From: Caulobacter sp. BK020
GTDB taxonomy: Bacteria; Pseudomonadota; Alphaproteobacteria; Caulobacterales; Caulobacteraceae
DNA: 64,000 bases
Assembly (NCBI RefSeq): GCF_004342605.1
Contig: NZ_SLZL01000005.1
Location: 186,001-250,000, forward strand
Direction: 5' to 3'
In this document: piece after piece, positions 1-8,279 of the stretch
Position numbering within the stretch: the stretch's first letter is position 1
Layout: the number at the start of each line of letters is the position of its first letter
Notes under the pieces: generated by a model
What the model saw: only the letters and a program-made list of their open reading frames with translations
What the model was told of the DNA's origin: nothing
Database searches by the model: none
Made by a program: the position numbers and the translations under genes

Positions 1-474
1 TTCCAGGGTCTCCCACGTCAGGTTCAGGCCGTTGAAGTCCGGATAGCGGCGCTCCAGTTCGGTGACGACGCGGAAGGTCTGGACGTTGTGATCGAAGCCG
101 CCGTAGGCCTTCATGCACGACTGCAGCTCGTCCTCGCCGGCGTGGCCGAACGGCGGATGGCCGATGTCGTGACCCAGGGCGATGGTTTCAGCTAGATCGC
201 TGTCCAAGCCCAAGGCGGTGGCCAGCGAACGGGCCACCTGGGCCACTTCCAGCGAATGGGTCAGGCGGGTGCGGAAGTTGTCGCCCTCATGGGCGACGAA
301 CACCTGGGTCTTTTCCTTCAGCCGCCGAAAGGCCGAGGTGTGGATGATGCGGTCGCGGTCGCGGGCGAACGGGGTGCGCGTGCGGCTCTCGTCTTCCTGG
401 AAACGACGGCCCCGCGACGTGGCCGGATCCTCGGCATAGGGGGCGCGCTGGACGAAGAAGGGAGACGACGACAT
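1..474 (-). CDS. dgt: dGTPase-like triphosphohydrolase, N-terminal part
   Basis: Deoxyguanosinetriphosphate triphosphohydrolase-like protein, which hydrolyses dNTPs to nucleoside and triphosphate in the cytoplasm. The reverse strand from the ATG at 474 reads a typical start for the family, with the segment [19 protein letters not shown] followed by the HD-domain elements [10 protein letters not shown] and [14 protein letters not shown], which carry the metal-binding His and His-Asp. About 158 residues are present; the remaining, larger part lies off the left edge. It is divergent from the ErpA-like gene with about 77 bp between the starts. Family identity is secure. Whether the true substrate is dGTP or dNTPs in general cannot be told from the sequence. 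Confidence 0.93.
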   Translation of the reverse strand, partial: MSSSPFFVQRAPYAEDPATSRGRRFQEDESRTRTPFARDRDRIIHTSAFRRLKEKTQVFVAHEGDNFRTRLTHSLEVAQVARSLATALGLDSDLAETIALGHDIGHPPFGHAGEDELQSCMKAYGGFDHNVQTFRVVTELERRYPDFNGLNLTWETLE

Positions 475-551
475 GGACGGCCTTTGCTGATCGCCCCTTT
501 TCCTGGGACGCGCAGGCCCTCATATAGGCGAAGTATGGATTTTCCACAGCC

Positions 552-884
552 ATGACCGACACAGCCGTCACCCTTTCTTCCAGCGCCGCCCGCCGGCTCC
601 GCACCATCTCGGCGGCCGAGGGCCATCCGGTGATGCTGCGCGTCGCCGTCGACGGCGGCGGCTGCTCGGGCTTCCAGTACCGGTTCGACCTGGTCGACAG
701 CGCCGAGCCCGACGACCTGAAGGTGGAACGCGACGGCGCCGCCGCCCTGGTCGACGTGATCTCCTTGGCCCTGCTGAAGGGCTCGGAGATCGACTTCGTC
801 GACGAACTGGCCGGCGCCGAGTTCCGAGTGCGCAACCCCAACGCCAAGTCCAGCTGCGGCTGCGGCGTCAGCTTCTCGATTTGA
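552..884 (+). CDS. erpA: HesB/IscA/ErpA-type iron-sulfur cluster insertion protein
   Basis: A-type Fe-S carrier that delivers clusters to apo-enzymes in the cytoplasm. The 110-residue protein has the single A-type domain with the three conserved ligand cysteines: C38 in GGGCSGFQY, and C102 and C104 in the C-terminal SSCGCGVSF. The position of the cysteines and the length fit ErpA/IscA exactly. It stands alone and is not next to isc or suf genes, as is usual for erpA. It is divergent from the dGTPase gene. The name erpA rather than iscA is chosen by isolation from other Fe-S genes and general similarity, so the symbol is less certain than the family. Confidence 0.9.
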   Translation: MTDTAVTLSSSAARRLRTISAAEGHPVMLRVAVDGGGCSGFQYRFDLVDSAEPDDLKVERDGAAALVDVISLALLKGSEIDFVDELAGAEFRVRNPNAKSSCGCGVSFSI

Positions 885-1047
885 GCCGACTCAACTTTCA
901 GCTTGCGCTACGCAGCTGCCCACAGCAAAGATTGAGAACAAACCATAAACACGGCTGAGCGCTCGATGGATTTTCATGGATGGCCGGGCAGAGAGCCGTT
1001 GCAAAAAGCCAATTGAAACCCGCCCGACCGGCCGCAGGATCGAAGCC

Positions 1048-1509
1048 ATGACCCGCGAAGAGATCGAAGCCAAGCTGGAGGCCGTGGAAGCGCGGACGGA
1101 AACGCGCTTCGTCGAACTCAGCGGCAAAATCGATCGGCTTGGCGAAATTCTGACGGGCGATCATGGCGTCCTCGCGCAGATGGCTGGCTTGAGGGCCGAC
1201 ACCGTCACCCATATGGCCAGCTTGAGGGCCGATACCTTCGCGCAGATGGCCGGCCTGAGGGCCGATACTTTCACCCAGATGGACAGCCTGAAGGCCGATA
1301 CTTTCACTCGGATGGACAGCCTGAAGGCCGGCGTCTTCGCGCAGATGGACAGCTTGAGGGCCGACAACAAGACCACGCGATGGATTGTCGTGGTCACGGG
1401 GATCACCTCGGTGCTGGCCGCGGCGGCTTTGGTCATGAGCGTGCAGGCCAATCTGCTCTCCGCCTTCCAGGCCGGACAGCCCCAGAGCAGTTCATCGAGC
1501 CCACATTAG
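1048..1509 (+). CDS. Hendecad-repeat coiled-coil protein with C-terminal membrane segment
   Basis: No family recognised. From the ATG at 1048 the protein has 153 residues. The N-terminal helix begins TREEIEAKLEAVEARTETRF. Residues about 45 to 107 are six copies (the last partial) of an 11-residue unit of the form MxxLRADTFxQ, encoded by 33-bp tandem repeats starting at 1180, 1213, 1246, 1279, 1312 and 1345. An 11-residue period predicts a right-handed hendecad coiled coil. A hydrophobic helix (about residues 114-136) and a Ser-rich tail follow. An upstream in-frame ATG at 976 is possible, but the intervening residues look like non-coding translation. The likely form is a membrane-anchored rod facing the cytoplasm or periplasm; function unknown. 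Confidence 0.65.
   Translation: MTREEIEAKLEAVEARTETRFVELSGKIDRLGEILTGDHGVLAQMAGLRADTVTHMASLRADTFAQMAGLRADTFTQMDSLKADTFTRMDSLKAGVFAQMDSLRADNKTTRWIVVVTGITSVLAAAALVMSVQANLLSAFQAGQPQSSSSSPH
1180..1368 (+). repeat. 33-bp tandem repeat, 5.7 copies, inside a CDS
   Basis: In-frame 33-bp units begin at 1180, 1213, 1246, 1279, 1312 and 1345, each starting ATGG and containing a CTGAGGGCC-like core. Units differ by several substitutions, so they are old or under codon-level drift. Copy number may vary between strains. Confidence 0.85.
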
Positions 1510-1589
1510 GCGACGCTCGGAAATCCAGAGCCGCGACTTGAGCGCATCGCCCTTGCGCCCTAGCCTCCCGCCGCCGACTGGAGCCTTTG

Positions 1590-2378
1590 ATGCGTATCGC
1601 CACCTGGAACGTCAATTCCGTCAACGCCCGCCTGGAAAGGGTCCTGGAGTGGTTCGAATCGGCCGCGCCCGACGTGGCCGTGCTGCAGGAGATCAAGTGC
1701 CTGGACGAGAAGTTCCCGACCGAGGCCTTCGAGCGCCTGGGCTACAACGTCGCCGTCCATGGCCAGAAGACCTACAACGGCGTGGCCATGCTCTCGAAGT
1801 TCCCGCTGGAGGACGTACGGCGCGGCCTGCCCTTCCTGCAGGACGACGAGGTCGACGAGCAGGCGCGCTATATCGAGGCGGTGATCGCCGCCCCTACTCC
1901 GCTGCGGATGGTCGGCATCTACCTGCCCAACGGCAATCCGATCGGCACCGAGAAGTTCGCCTACAAGCTGGCCTGGATGAAGCGGCTTCACGCCCACGCC
2001 CAGGGCCTTCTGACCCTGGAGGAGCCACTGGTCATCGCCGGCGACTATAACGTCATCCCCGAGGCCGAGGATGTGGCCAATCCCGAGGCCTGGCTGGGCG
2101 ACGCCCTGTTCCAGCCCGAGAGCCGGGGCGCGTTCCGAGCCTTGAAGAACCTGGGCTTTACCGACGCCTACATGCAGGCCGACGGCGCGCCGGGCGGCTA
2201 CACCTTCTGGGACTACCAGGCCGGGGCGTGGCCGCGAAACCTGGGCATCCGCATCGACCACCTGCTGCTGTCGCCCCAGGCGGCCGACAAGCTGGACGGG
2301 GTGGTCATCCACCGCGACGAGCGCGACAAGGAAAAGCCTTCCGATCACGTTCCCGTGGTCGCCGAGCTGTCGCTCTGA
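1590..2378 (+). CDS. xthA: Exodeoxyribonuclease III
   Basis: Endonuclease/exonuclease/phosphatase-fold AP endonuclease for base excision repair. The 262-residue protein shows the family motifs in order: TWNVNS at the N-terminus, VLQEIKC with the metal-binding Glu34, the YNGVAMLSK loop, the AGDYNV catalytic Asp/Asn pair, RIDHLLLS, and the C-terminal SDHVPV with the catalytic Asp-His. The start is taken at the ATG at 1590, as in other XthA proteins (MRIATWN). An in-frame TTG lies just upstream at 1587. A small uncharacterised membrane protein follows 44 bp downstream on the same strand. Confidence 0.95.
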   Translation: MRIATWNVNSVNARLERVLEWFESAAPDVAVLQEIKCLDEKFPTEAFERLGYNVAVHGQKTYNGVAMLSKFPLEDVRRGLPFLQDDEVDEQARYIEAVIAAPTPLRMVGIYLPNGNPIGTEKFAYKLAWMKRLHAHAQGLLTLEEPLVIAGDYNVIPEAEDVANPEAWLGDALFQPESRGAFRALKNLGFTDAYMQADGAPGGYTFWDYQAGAWPRNLGIRIDHLLLSPQAADKLDGVVIHRDERDKEKPSDHVPVVAELSL

Positions 2379-2422
2379 AACGGCGACTGTTCGGAAACCG
2401 GGACTCCCGCTAGCCTGACCCC

Positions 2423-3295
2423 ATGAGCGAACTCTGGCGTCTTCTGCTGCTCGTGACCCTGTCGGCGTCCGCGGTGACCTTCGTGGGCAGCGCCGCCATC
2501 TGGTTCATGGACGAGGAACGCCGGATCCGCCGCGCGCTGCGCCATGTGCTGAAGGGCGCGCCGGAGACGGTGATCGTCGCCAAGGGCCGCGGCCGGGGCG
2601 CGGGCTTCAACTTCACCACCAACCAGGCCGCCGTGGCCTGGGACAGCGGCGCCTGGTGCCTGATCTACCGCATCGACGAGCTGATGGGGGCGGAGCTGTC
2701 GGTCGACGGCCAGGTGATCGGCCGGGTGTTCCGCGGCGAGCCGCGCCGCGCCATCGACCAGATCGTCCAGCAGGCGGCCCAGGTGACCCTGAAGCTGATC
2801 TTCGACGATCCGCGCCATCCCGACTTCGAGCTGGACCTGTGGCTGGAGGGCGACCAGCAGCGCCGCGAGAGCCGCTCGCCCGCCGACGCCATCCAGGAGG
2901 CCAACCGCTGGCTGCTGCGCGCCGACGCGATCGTCCGCCGCCCGCTGGCCCCGAAGGCCAGGGCCGCGTCGCCGTCCGAGCCGGCCATCCAGACGCGCGC
3001 CCCGGTCGCCGAGCCGGAAGTCGCGCGCGCGCCCAAGCCCTATACTCCCGCCCTCGAGACGGTCAGCGCCGCCGCGCCGCCTCGTCCGGCCGCCACAGCC
3101 CCGCTGTTCGACCAGATCGACACCACCGCCGATCCGATGGACGCACCCTGGGAGGCGGACGACGATCTCGACGACGCGCTGGACCTGGACGGCGATCGGT
3201 CGCCGATCGCGGAAAAGACCTACAAGCCGGTTTCCAAGGCTGGTCGCCCGCCCAAGGACGACCAGGACGAGCTGCCGTTCGACCTGGACGACTGA
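2423..3295 (+). CDS. Uncharacterised protein with one N-terminal membrane helix
   Basis: I do not recognise a named family. The 290-residue protein starts with a single hydrophobic helix (about residues 5-28, LWRLLLLVTLSASAVTF) and then a charged stop (DEERRIRRAL). The middle (about 45-150) is a compact alpha/beta segment with a Trp-containing strand (AVAWDSGAWCLIYRIDELMGA) and a helix ending in NRWLLRADAI. The last 120 residues are Pro/Ala-rich and then strongly acidic (DAPWEADDDLDDALDLDGD), ending LPFDLDD. The lack of a cleavage site suggests a bitopic inner-membrane protein. The acidic tail could be a protein-interaction segment, but that is inference. Confidence 0.7.
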   Translation: MSELWRLLLLVTLSASAVTFVGSAAIWFMDEERRIRRALRHVLKGAPETVIVAKGRGRGAGFNFTTNQAAVAWDSGAWCLIYRIDELMGAELSVDGQVIGRVFRGEPRRAIDQIVQQAAQVTLKLIFDDPRHPDFELDLWLEGDQQRRESRSPADAIQEANRWLLRADAIVRRPLAPKARAASPSEPAIQTRAPVAEPEVARAPKPYTPALETVSAAAPPRPAATAPLFDQIDTTADPMDAPWEADDDLDDALDLDGDRSPIAEKTYKPVSKAGRPPKDDQDELPFDLDD

Positions 3296-3358
3296 TCCCG
3301 TTTGACAGGGCGCACGTTTGACCGCCCAAATGCCTCGTCAGCTTGGGAGTCCCGTTCG

Positions 3359-3685
3359 ATGCGCCTCGTTCTCGCCGCCGCCCTCGCCGTCTGCTGCGCC
3401 GGGCCGGCCCTGGCCGCGACGCCGCCGCTGGCCCTCGTCCCGGCCGACACCAATCGCGACGGCGTGGTCGGCGCCGACGAGGCCGCCGCCTGGCTCAACC
3501 GGGATCGCGGCGCCATCGTGCCGGTCAGGCTGGGCGCCCCGGCGCGCGCGGCTGCGGCGGTGCAGCAGCGCCGGGCGATGTTCGACCAGGGCCTGCTGCG
3601 CCCCAACGACTTCCGCGCCCCGGCGCCCGAGGATCGCCCGCCGGAAGACCTGTTCTACAAGGATTTCAAGAAGATCAAGAAGTAG
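3359..3685 (+). CDS. Secreted EF-hand protein
   Basis: A 108-residue exported protein. The start at the ATG at 3359 gives a clear Sec signal peptide, MRLVLAAALAVCCAGPALA, with an AxA cleavage site. The first mature segment contains one canonical EF-hand loop, DTNRDGVVGADEA, with Asp/Asn/Asp at loop positions 1, 3 and 5, Gly at 6 and Glu at 12, so calcium binding is likely. The rest is basic and ends KDFKKIKK. A single EF-hand usually means dimerisation or a degenerate second hand; no second loop is seen. Residues upstream of 3359 in the same frame do not look coding. Confidence 0.75.
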   Translation: MRLVLAAALAVCCAGPALAATPPLALVPADTNRDGVVGADEAAAWLNRDRGAIVPVRLGAPARAAAAVQQRRAMFDQGLLRPNDFRAPAPEDRPPEDLFYKDFKKIKK

Positions 3686-3734
3686 GCATCAAAGAAAAGG
3701 GCCGGGCGATCCGCCCGGCCCTTTTCTTTGATGC
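3686..3734. terminator. Bidirectional terminator, 23-bp perfect arms
   Basis: A perfect inverted repeat with 23-bp arms and a 3-nt loop (ATC) starts immediately after the stop of the EF-hand gene and ends 17 bp before the ilvD stop. The inner stem is GC-rich (GGGCCGGGCG) and the flanks are AAAGAAAA/TTTTCTTT, so each strand ends in a U-rich tract. It serves both convergent genes. Confidence 0.9.
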
Positions 3735-3750
3735 CGTGGAACGTCCGCCG

Positions 3751-5481
3751 TCAGATATCCGCGTAGACGTGGGTTTCCTTGGCCGCGCCCGGATGGGTGG
3801 TCGCGCCCAGATAGGCCGGGCCCACCAGTTGGGCGAACTTCCAGATCGCGCCGCTGTTGTAGTCGTGCCCGCGCGGCTGCCAGTGGCGGCGGCGGTTCTC
3901 CAACTCGATCGGGTCGACCTCCAGGTCGATCGTGCCCTTGTGGGCGTCGATCGAGATGATGTCGCCGTCCTGGACCAGGGCGATCGGGCCGCCCACCGCG
4001 GCTTCCGGTCCGACGTGACCGACGCACAGGCCCCGCGTGGCGCCCGAGAAACGGCCGTCGGTGATCAGGGCGATGTTCTCCACGCCCTGGCCGTAGATGG
4101 CGGCGGTGGTCGACAGCATCTCCCGCATGCCCGGCCCGCCCTTGGGACCTTCGTAGCGGATGACCAGGACGTCGCCTTCCTTGTAGTCGCGGTTCGACAC
4201 GGCCTCGAAACAGGCCTGCTCGCCATCGAACACCCGGGCCGGGCCCCGGTGCACCTGGTGCTTGAGGCCGGCCACCTTGACGATGCCGCCCTCGGGGGCT
4301 AGCGAGCCCCACAGGCCGACCACGCCGCCGGTCGGCGACAGCGGGTTGGAGGCGGGACGGATCACGTCCTGGTCGTCGCGCCAGACCACGTCGGCCAGGT
4401 TCTCGGCCAGGGTCTTGCCGGTCACCGTCATGACGTCGCCATGCAGCAGGCCGGCGTCCAGCAGGGTCTTGAGCAGCATCGGCACGCCGCCGGCCTCGCC
4501 CATGTCCTTGGCCACGTAGCGGCCGCCGGGCTTCAGGTCGGCGATATAGGGCGTGCGGGCGGCGATCTCGGCCACGTCCTTGAGGGTGAACTCGATGCCG
4601 CACTCGTGGGCCATGGCGGGCAGGTGCAGGGCGCCGTTGGTCGACCCTCCCGTCGCGGCGACGACCACGGCGGCGTTCTCGAACGCCTTGCGGGTGCAGA
4701 TGTCGCGCGGGCGGATGTTCTGCTCGATCAGCCGCATCACCGCCTCGCCCGAGGCCACCGCGTACTGGTCGCGGTCCAGATACGGGGCCGGCAGGGCCGA
4801 GGACAGCGGCAAGGCCAGGCCGATGGCTTCGGACACGCAGGCCATGGTGTTGGCGGTGAACTGACCGCCGCAGGCCCCGTCCGACGGACAGGCGTGCTGC
4901 TCCAGCTCGCACAGGGTCTTGGCGTCCATGGTCCCGGCCGCGTGGGCGCCGACGCCCTCGAACACGTCCATGACCGTGATGTCGCGGCCTTGGAAGCGGC
5001 CCGGCAGGATCGAGCCGCCGTACAGGAACACGGACGGCACGTTCAGGCGCAGCATGGCCATCATCATGCCCGGCAGGCTCTTGTCGCAGCCGGCCACGCC
5101 CACGAGGGCGTCATAGCCGTGGCCGCGCATGGTCAGCTCGACGGAGTCGGCGATGCAGTCGCGGCTGACCAGCGAGCTGCGCATGCCCTCGTGGCCCATG
5201 GCGATGCCGTCGGTCACGGTGATGGTGCAGAACTCGCGCGGCGTGCCGCCGGCCGCCTTGACGCCCTTGGCCACGGCGTTGGCCTGGCGCATCAGGGCGG
5301 TGTTGCACGGCGCCGCCTCGTTCCAGCACGAGGCTACGCCCACGAAGGGCTGGGCGATCTCGCGGGTGCCAAGGCCCATGGCGTAGTAATACGAGCGGTG
5401 CGGCGCGCGAGCCGGCCCTTCGGTTACATGCCGGCTGGGGAGTTGCGACTTGTCCCACGTGCCGTCGGGTTTCTTGGTCAT
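3751..5481 (-). CDS. ilvD: Dihydroxy-acid dehydratase
   Basis: Converts 2,3-dihydroxy-isovalerate and its methyl homologue to the 2-keto acids, the third common step of Val/Ile/Leu synthesis. The protein has 576 residues. The IlvD/Edd cysteines expected to bind the [2Fe-2S] cluster are visible as C59 (NEAAPCN), C132 (VGVAGCDKSLPG, with the carbamylated-type Lys134) and C204 (CPSDGACGGQFTANTM). The C-terminal signature ALITDGRFSGATRG is present. Sugar-acid dehydratases (XylD, Edd) share the fold, but the PCNTAL and ASCWNEAAPCN context fits IlvD. It is monocistronic, convergent with the EF-hand gene, with about 260 bp of upstream region before xynB2. Confidence 0.93.
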   Translation of the reverse strand: MTKKPDGTWDKSQLPSRHVTEGPARAPHRSYYYAMGLGTREIAQPFVGVASCWNEAAPCNTALMRQANAVAKGVKAAGGTPREFCTITVTDGIAMGHEGMRSSLVSRDCIADSVELTMRGHGYDALVGVAGCDKSLPGMMMAMLRLNVPSVFLYGGSILPGRFQGRDITVMDVFEGVGAHAAGTMDAKTLCELEQHACPSDGACGGQFTANTMACVSEAIGLALPLSSALPAPYLDRDQYAVASGEAVMRLIEQNIRPRDICTRKAFENAAVVVAATGGSTNGALHLPAMAHECGIEFTLKDVAEIAARTPYIADLKPGGRYVAKDMGEAGGVPMLLKTLLDAGLLHGDVMTVTGKTLAENLADVVWRDDQDVIRPASNPLSPTGGVVGLWGSLAPEGGIVKVAGLKHQVHRGPARVFDGEQACFEAVSNRDYKEGDVLVIRYEGPKGGPGMREMLSTTAAIYGQGVENIALITDGRFSGATRGLCVGHVGPEAAVGGPIALVQDGDIISIDAHKGTIDLEVDPIELENRRRHWQPRGHDYNSGAIWKFAQLVGPAYLGATTHPGAAKETHVYADI

Positions 5482-5589
5482 GATCGTAGCCTTCCAAATA
5501 GAGCGCCGTGGTTAGCTCAGCTGGCCGCCTGACGAAAGGGTCGGACGCCGAGTTTTTGCCGGCGATCGGCCGCCGGCGCGCGTTTCATT

Positions 5590-5602
5590 GCGAACGGTTC
5601 GC
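5590..5602. promoter_or_regulatory. 13-bp perfect palindrome upstream of ilvD
   Basis: GCGAACGGTTCGC is perfectly symmetric and lies 109 bp upstream of the ilvD start and 143 bp upstream of the GH39 gene. It may be an operator for either divergent gene. No regulator is assigned. Confidence 0.35.
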
Positions 5603-5678
5603 GCAAGCAAGGCCGTCGCGCATGATCACACCCTTCGCGGCCGATTTTCGAACGGACTATACGGCGCCCTCCGAATAA

Positions 5679-5692
5679 TGGTACCGGTCCCA
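5679..5692. promoter_or_regulatory. LacI-type operator candidate upstream of GH39 beta-xylosidase
   Basis: TGGTACCGGTCCCA is a 14-bp near-palindrome (12 of 14 positions symmetric) centred on CCGG, 52 bp before the GH39 start. The form and length suit a LacI-family repressor. The sequence is related to, but not the same as, the GGTAGCGGTAAC motif of the distant xylan block. Confidence 0.45.
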
Positions 5693-5744
5693 CCTACACC
5701 GCCCCAACCACGAGGGCGGGCCATCGCAGGAAGGACCAGCCGCC

Positions 5745-7328
5745 ATGACCCCCGCCCCCACCAGGACCTTGCTCCGCAGCGCAATCCTGGCCTGCGCCAT
5801 GGCGAGCCTTCTAGCGGGATCCGCCTCGGCTCAAGGCAAGCCGGCCGTCCGCCACATCGCCGTCGACGCCAAGGCGCCGGCCACGCCGCGCGACCGCTTC
5901 TATGACCTGTCGGTCGGCTCGGACTATCCGGGCACCCTGCTGCGTGACGACAGCCTGGGGCAGCTGAAGACCGCCCACGACGAGCTGGGTTTCCGCTATG
6001 TCCGCTTCCACGCCATCTTCCATGACGTGCTGGGGACCTACAAGGTCGTCGACGGCAAGCCGGTCTACGACTGGACCAAGATCGACGAACTCTACGACCG
6101 TCTGCTGAAGATGGGCGTCAAGCCGTTCGTCGAGCTGGGCTTCACGCCCGACGCGATGAAGACCTCCAACCAGACGATCTTCTACTGGAAGGGCAACACC
6201 TCCCATCCCAAGCTCGACCAGTGGGCCGCCCTGGTCGACGCCTTCGTCCGCCACGCCCAGCAGCGTTATGGCGCCGACGAGGTGAGGTCCTGGTACTTCG
6301 AGGTCTGGAACGAGCCTAATCTGGACGGCTTCTGGGAAAAGGCCGACCAGAAAGCGTATTTCGAGCTCTATGACGTGACCGCGCGGACCCTCAAGGCGAT
6401 CGACCCCGCCCTGAAGGTCGGTGGTCCGGCGACCGCGGGCGCGGCCTGGACGCCCGAGTTCATCAAGCACGCCGAGAGCTCCGGCGCGGCGATCGACTTC
6501 ATCGCCACCCATACCTACGGCGTCGACGGCGGGTTCCTGGACGAAAAGGGCCAGCAGGACACCAAACTGTCGCCTTCGCCGGACGCGATCGTCGGCGACG
6601 TCCGTCGGGTGCGCCAGGAGATCGAGGCCTCGTCCAAGCCAGGCCTGCCGCTCTATTTCACCGAATGGAGCACCAGCTACACGCCGCGCGACCTGGTGCA
6701 CGACTCCTATGTCAGCGCGCCCTATATCCTCAGCAAGCTGAAGGCCACCGAGGGCCTGGCGCAAGGCATGAGCTACTGGACGTTCAGCGACCTGTTCGAA
6801 GAGCCCGGGCCGCCCACCAAGCCGTTCGAGGGCGGCTTCGGCCTGATGAACCCGCAAGGAATCCGCAAGCCGGCCTGGTTCGCCTACAAGTACTTGAACC
6901 AGCTGGGCGACAAGGCCGTGAAGGTCGCCGACGCGGAAAGCTGGGTCACCGCCGACAAGGGCGGCGTCCAGGCCCTGGTCTGGGCCTTCCGCCAGCCCGT
7001 GCAGCCTGTCAGCAACCGGCCCTACTACGGCAAGGTCCAGCCCACCCACGACGTCGAACCGGTCAGCCTGGACCTGAAAGGCCTCAAGCCCGGCCGCTAC
7101 GACGTCCAGATCTTCCGCACCGGCTTCAAGGCCAATGACGCCTACACCGCCTATCTGGAGCTCGGCGCGCCCAAGACCCTGACCGAGCAGCAGGTGCGCG
7201 ACCTGAACGCGCTGACGGTGGACAAACCCGAGACGCGGACACTGACCGTCGGCAAGGCGGGCGCGGCCAGCGTGGCGGTGACCATGCGGGCCAATGACGT
7301 GGTGATGGTCAAGGTCGCGCCGCGCTAG
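5745..7328 (+). CDS. xynB2: GH39 beta-xylosidase
   Basis: Exo-acting 1,4-beta-xylosidase that releases D-xylose from xylo-oligosaccharides. The 527-residue protein starts with a signal peptide (cleavage near ASAQG, residue 30), so it acts in the periplasm or outside. The (beta/alpha)8 domain carries the GH39 acid/base Glu190 in FEVWNEPNLDGFW and the nucleophile Glu307 in LYFTEWSTSY. A C-terminal beta-sandwich follows (about 390-527). It strongly resembles the characterised C. crescentus beta-xylosidase II. It ends convergently with the LysR gene, sharing the CTAG of both stops. It is far from the other xylan genes in the window, and a LacI-type palindrome precedes it. Confidence 0.92.
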   Translation: MTPAPTRTLLRSAILACAMASLLAGSASAQGKPAVRHIAVDAKAPATPRDRFYDLSVGSDYPGTLLRDDSLGQLKTAHDELGFRYVRFHAIFHDVLGTYKVVDGKPVYDWTKIDELYDRLLKMGVKPFVELGFTPDAMKTSNQTIFYWKGNTSHPKLDQWAALVDAFVRHAQQRYGADEVRSWYFEVWNEPNLDGFWEKADQKAYFELYDVTARTLKAIDPALKVGGPATAGAAWTPEFIKHAESSGAAIDFIATHTYGVDGGFLDEKGQQDTKLSPSPDAIVGDVRRVRQEIEASSKPGLPLYFTEWSTSYTPRDLVHDSYVSAPYILSKLKATEGLAQGMSYWTFSDLFEEPGPPTKPFEGGFGLMNPQGIRKPAWFAYKYLNQLGDKAVKVADAESWVTADKGGVQALVWAFRQPVQPVSNRPYYGKVQPTHDVEPVSLDLKGLKPGRYDVQIFRTGFKANDAYTAYLELGAPKTLTEQQVRDLNALTVDKPETRTLTVGKAGAASVAVTMRANDVVMVKVAPR

Positions 7329-8188
7329 GTACCCACCAGGCGGTCGCGCTGCTGGTGGATTACGGCCGCCAGGTGGTCGCCCACCGCGCGCACCGCCGCC
7401 AGCCGGCGCAGGTCTTCGTGCATGGCCAGCCACAGGCCGCGCCGCGGCGGGGCGGCGTCTGACCAGCGTCGCAGTCCCGGATCGCCATCGGCCATGAAAC
7501 AGGGCAGCAGCACCACGCCCAGGCCGGCCCGCGCCGCCGGTTGCAGGATGGCCATGTCGTTGCTGCGGAAGCTGACCGACCGACCGGCCGCGAAGGCCCG
7601 CAGCCATTCCTGCTGCGGCAGCCGGTCCATCTCGGCGTCGTAGCTGACCAGCGACCAGTCGCCGTCGGGTCCGTGCGGGTAATCGGCGGCGGCATAGAGC
7701 GCATAGGCCATCTCGCCGACCTTGCGCGCCACGCTGGTCGGCTCGTCCGGGGCTTGCAGGCGCAGGGTCAGGTCGGCCTCGCGCCGCGTCAGCGACACCA
7801 GGGAGGCCTCGCCGCGCAGGGTGACGGTGATCGACGGCTGGTCGCGGCGCAGGTCGGCCAGGCCGCCGGCCAGCATGAACATCGCCAGGGCCGGCGGAGC
7901 GCTGACCACCACCTCGACCTTCGGCGGCCGGCGCTCGGCCTGGACCAGGCGCTCGACCGCCAGGACCCGGTCCTCCATGTCGAAGGCCAGGGCCGCGACC
8001 CGTTCGCCGGCCTGGGTCAAGGCCGTGCCGCGGCCCCGGCGTTCCAGCAGGCGCAGGCCGGTGCGCGCTTCCAGGGCGGCGACCCGCCGGCCGACCGTCG
8101 CGTGGTCGACGCCCAGGGCGCGGGCCGCGCCCGACAGCGATCCCTGCCGACCCACGGCGGCCAGATGGCGAAGGTCTTCCCAGTCCAT
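7325..8188 (-). CDS. LysR-family transcriptional regulator
   Basis: DNA-binding regulator of about 287 residues. The N-terminal winged helix-turn-helix is typical: MDWEDLRHLAAVGRQGSLSG, then AARALGVDHATVGRRVAALE. The C-terminal effector domain begins near residue 85. The start is placed at the ATG at 8188 because MDWEDLRH is the usual LysR opening; a GTG 18 nt upstream is possible. It is divergent from the quinone oxidoreductase gene with about 90 bp between them, the classical arrangement in which LysR proteins control the adjacent gene. It is convergent and overlapping by 4 bp with the beta-xylosidase gene. Confidence 0.9.
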   Translation of the reverse strand: MDWEDLRHLAAVGRQGSLSGAARALGVDHATVGRRVAALEARTGLRLLERRGRGTALTQAGERVAALAFDMEDRVLAVERLVQAERRPPKVEVVVSAPPALAMFMLAGGLADLRRDQPSITVTLRGEASLVSLTRREADLTLRLQAPDEPTSVARKVGEMAYALYAAADYPHGPDGDWSLVSYDAEMDRLPQQEWLRAFAAGRSVSFRSNDMAILQPAARAGLGVVLLPCFMADGDPGLRRWSDAAPPRRGLWLAMHEDLRRLAAVRAVGDHLAAVIHQQRDRLVGT

Positions 8189-8279
8189 CCGTGCATTTTC
8201 GCACAATACGGTTGCGAGATCCTGGAATTCTCACGAGGTGGACGCCGGACGTATCGTGGCGCTCTCAAAGGAGAGCCCC

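Noticed and set aside
1180..1368. Regular 33-bp repeat resembling a CRISPR array
   Set aside because: Repeats are adjacent with no spacers, in frame, and encode a coiled coil.
5511..5530. GGTTAGCTCAGCTGG resembles a tRNA D-arm
   Set aside because: No anticodon or T-arm (GGTTCGA) follows at the right distance; taken as chance similarity.
5811..8234. 807-codon antisense open frame across the beta-xylosidase and LysR genes
   Set aside because: GC-skewed shadow frame with Arg/Gly/Pro-rich translation and no family similarity.
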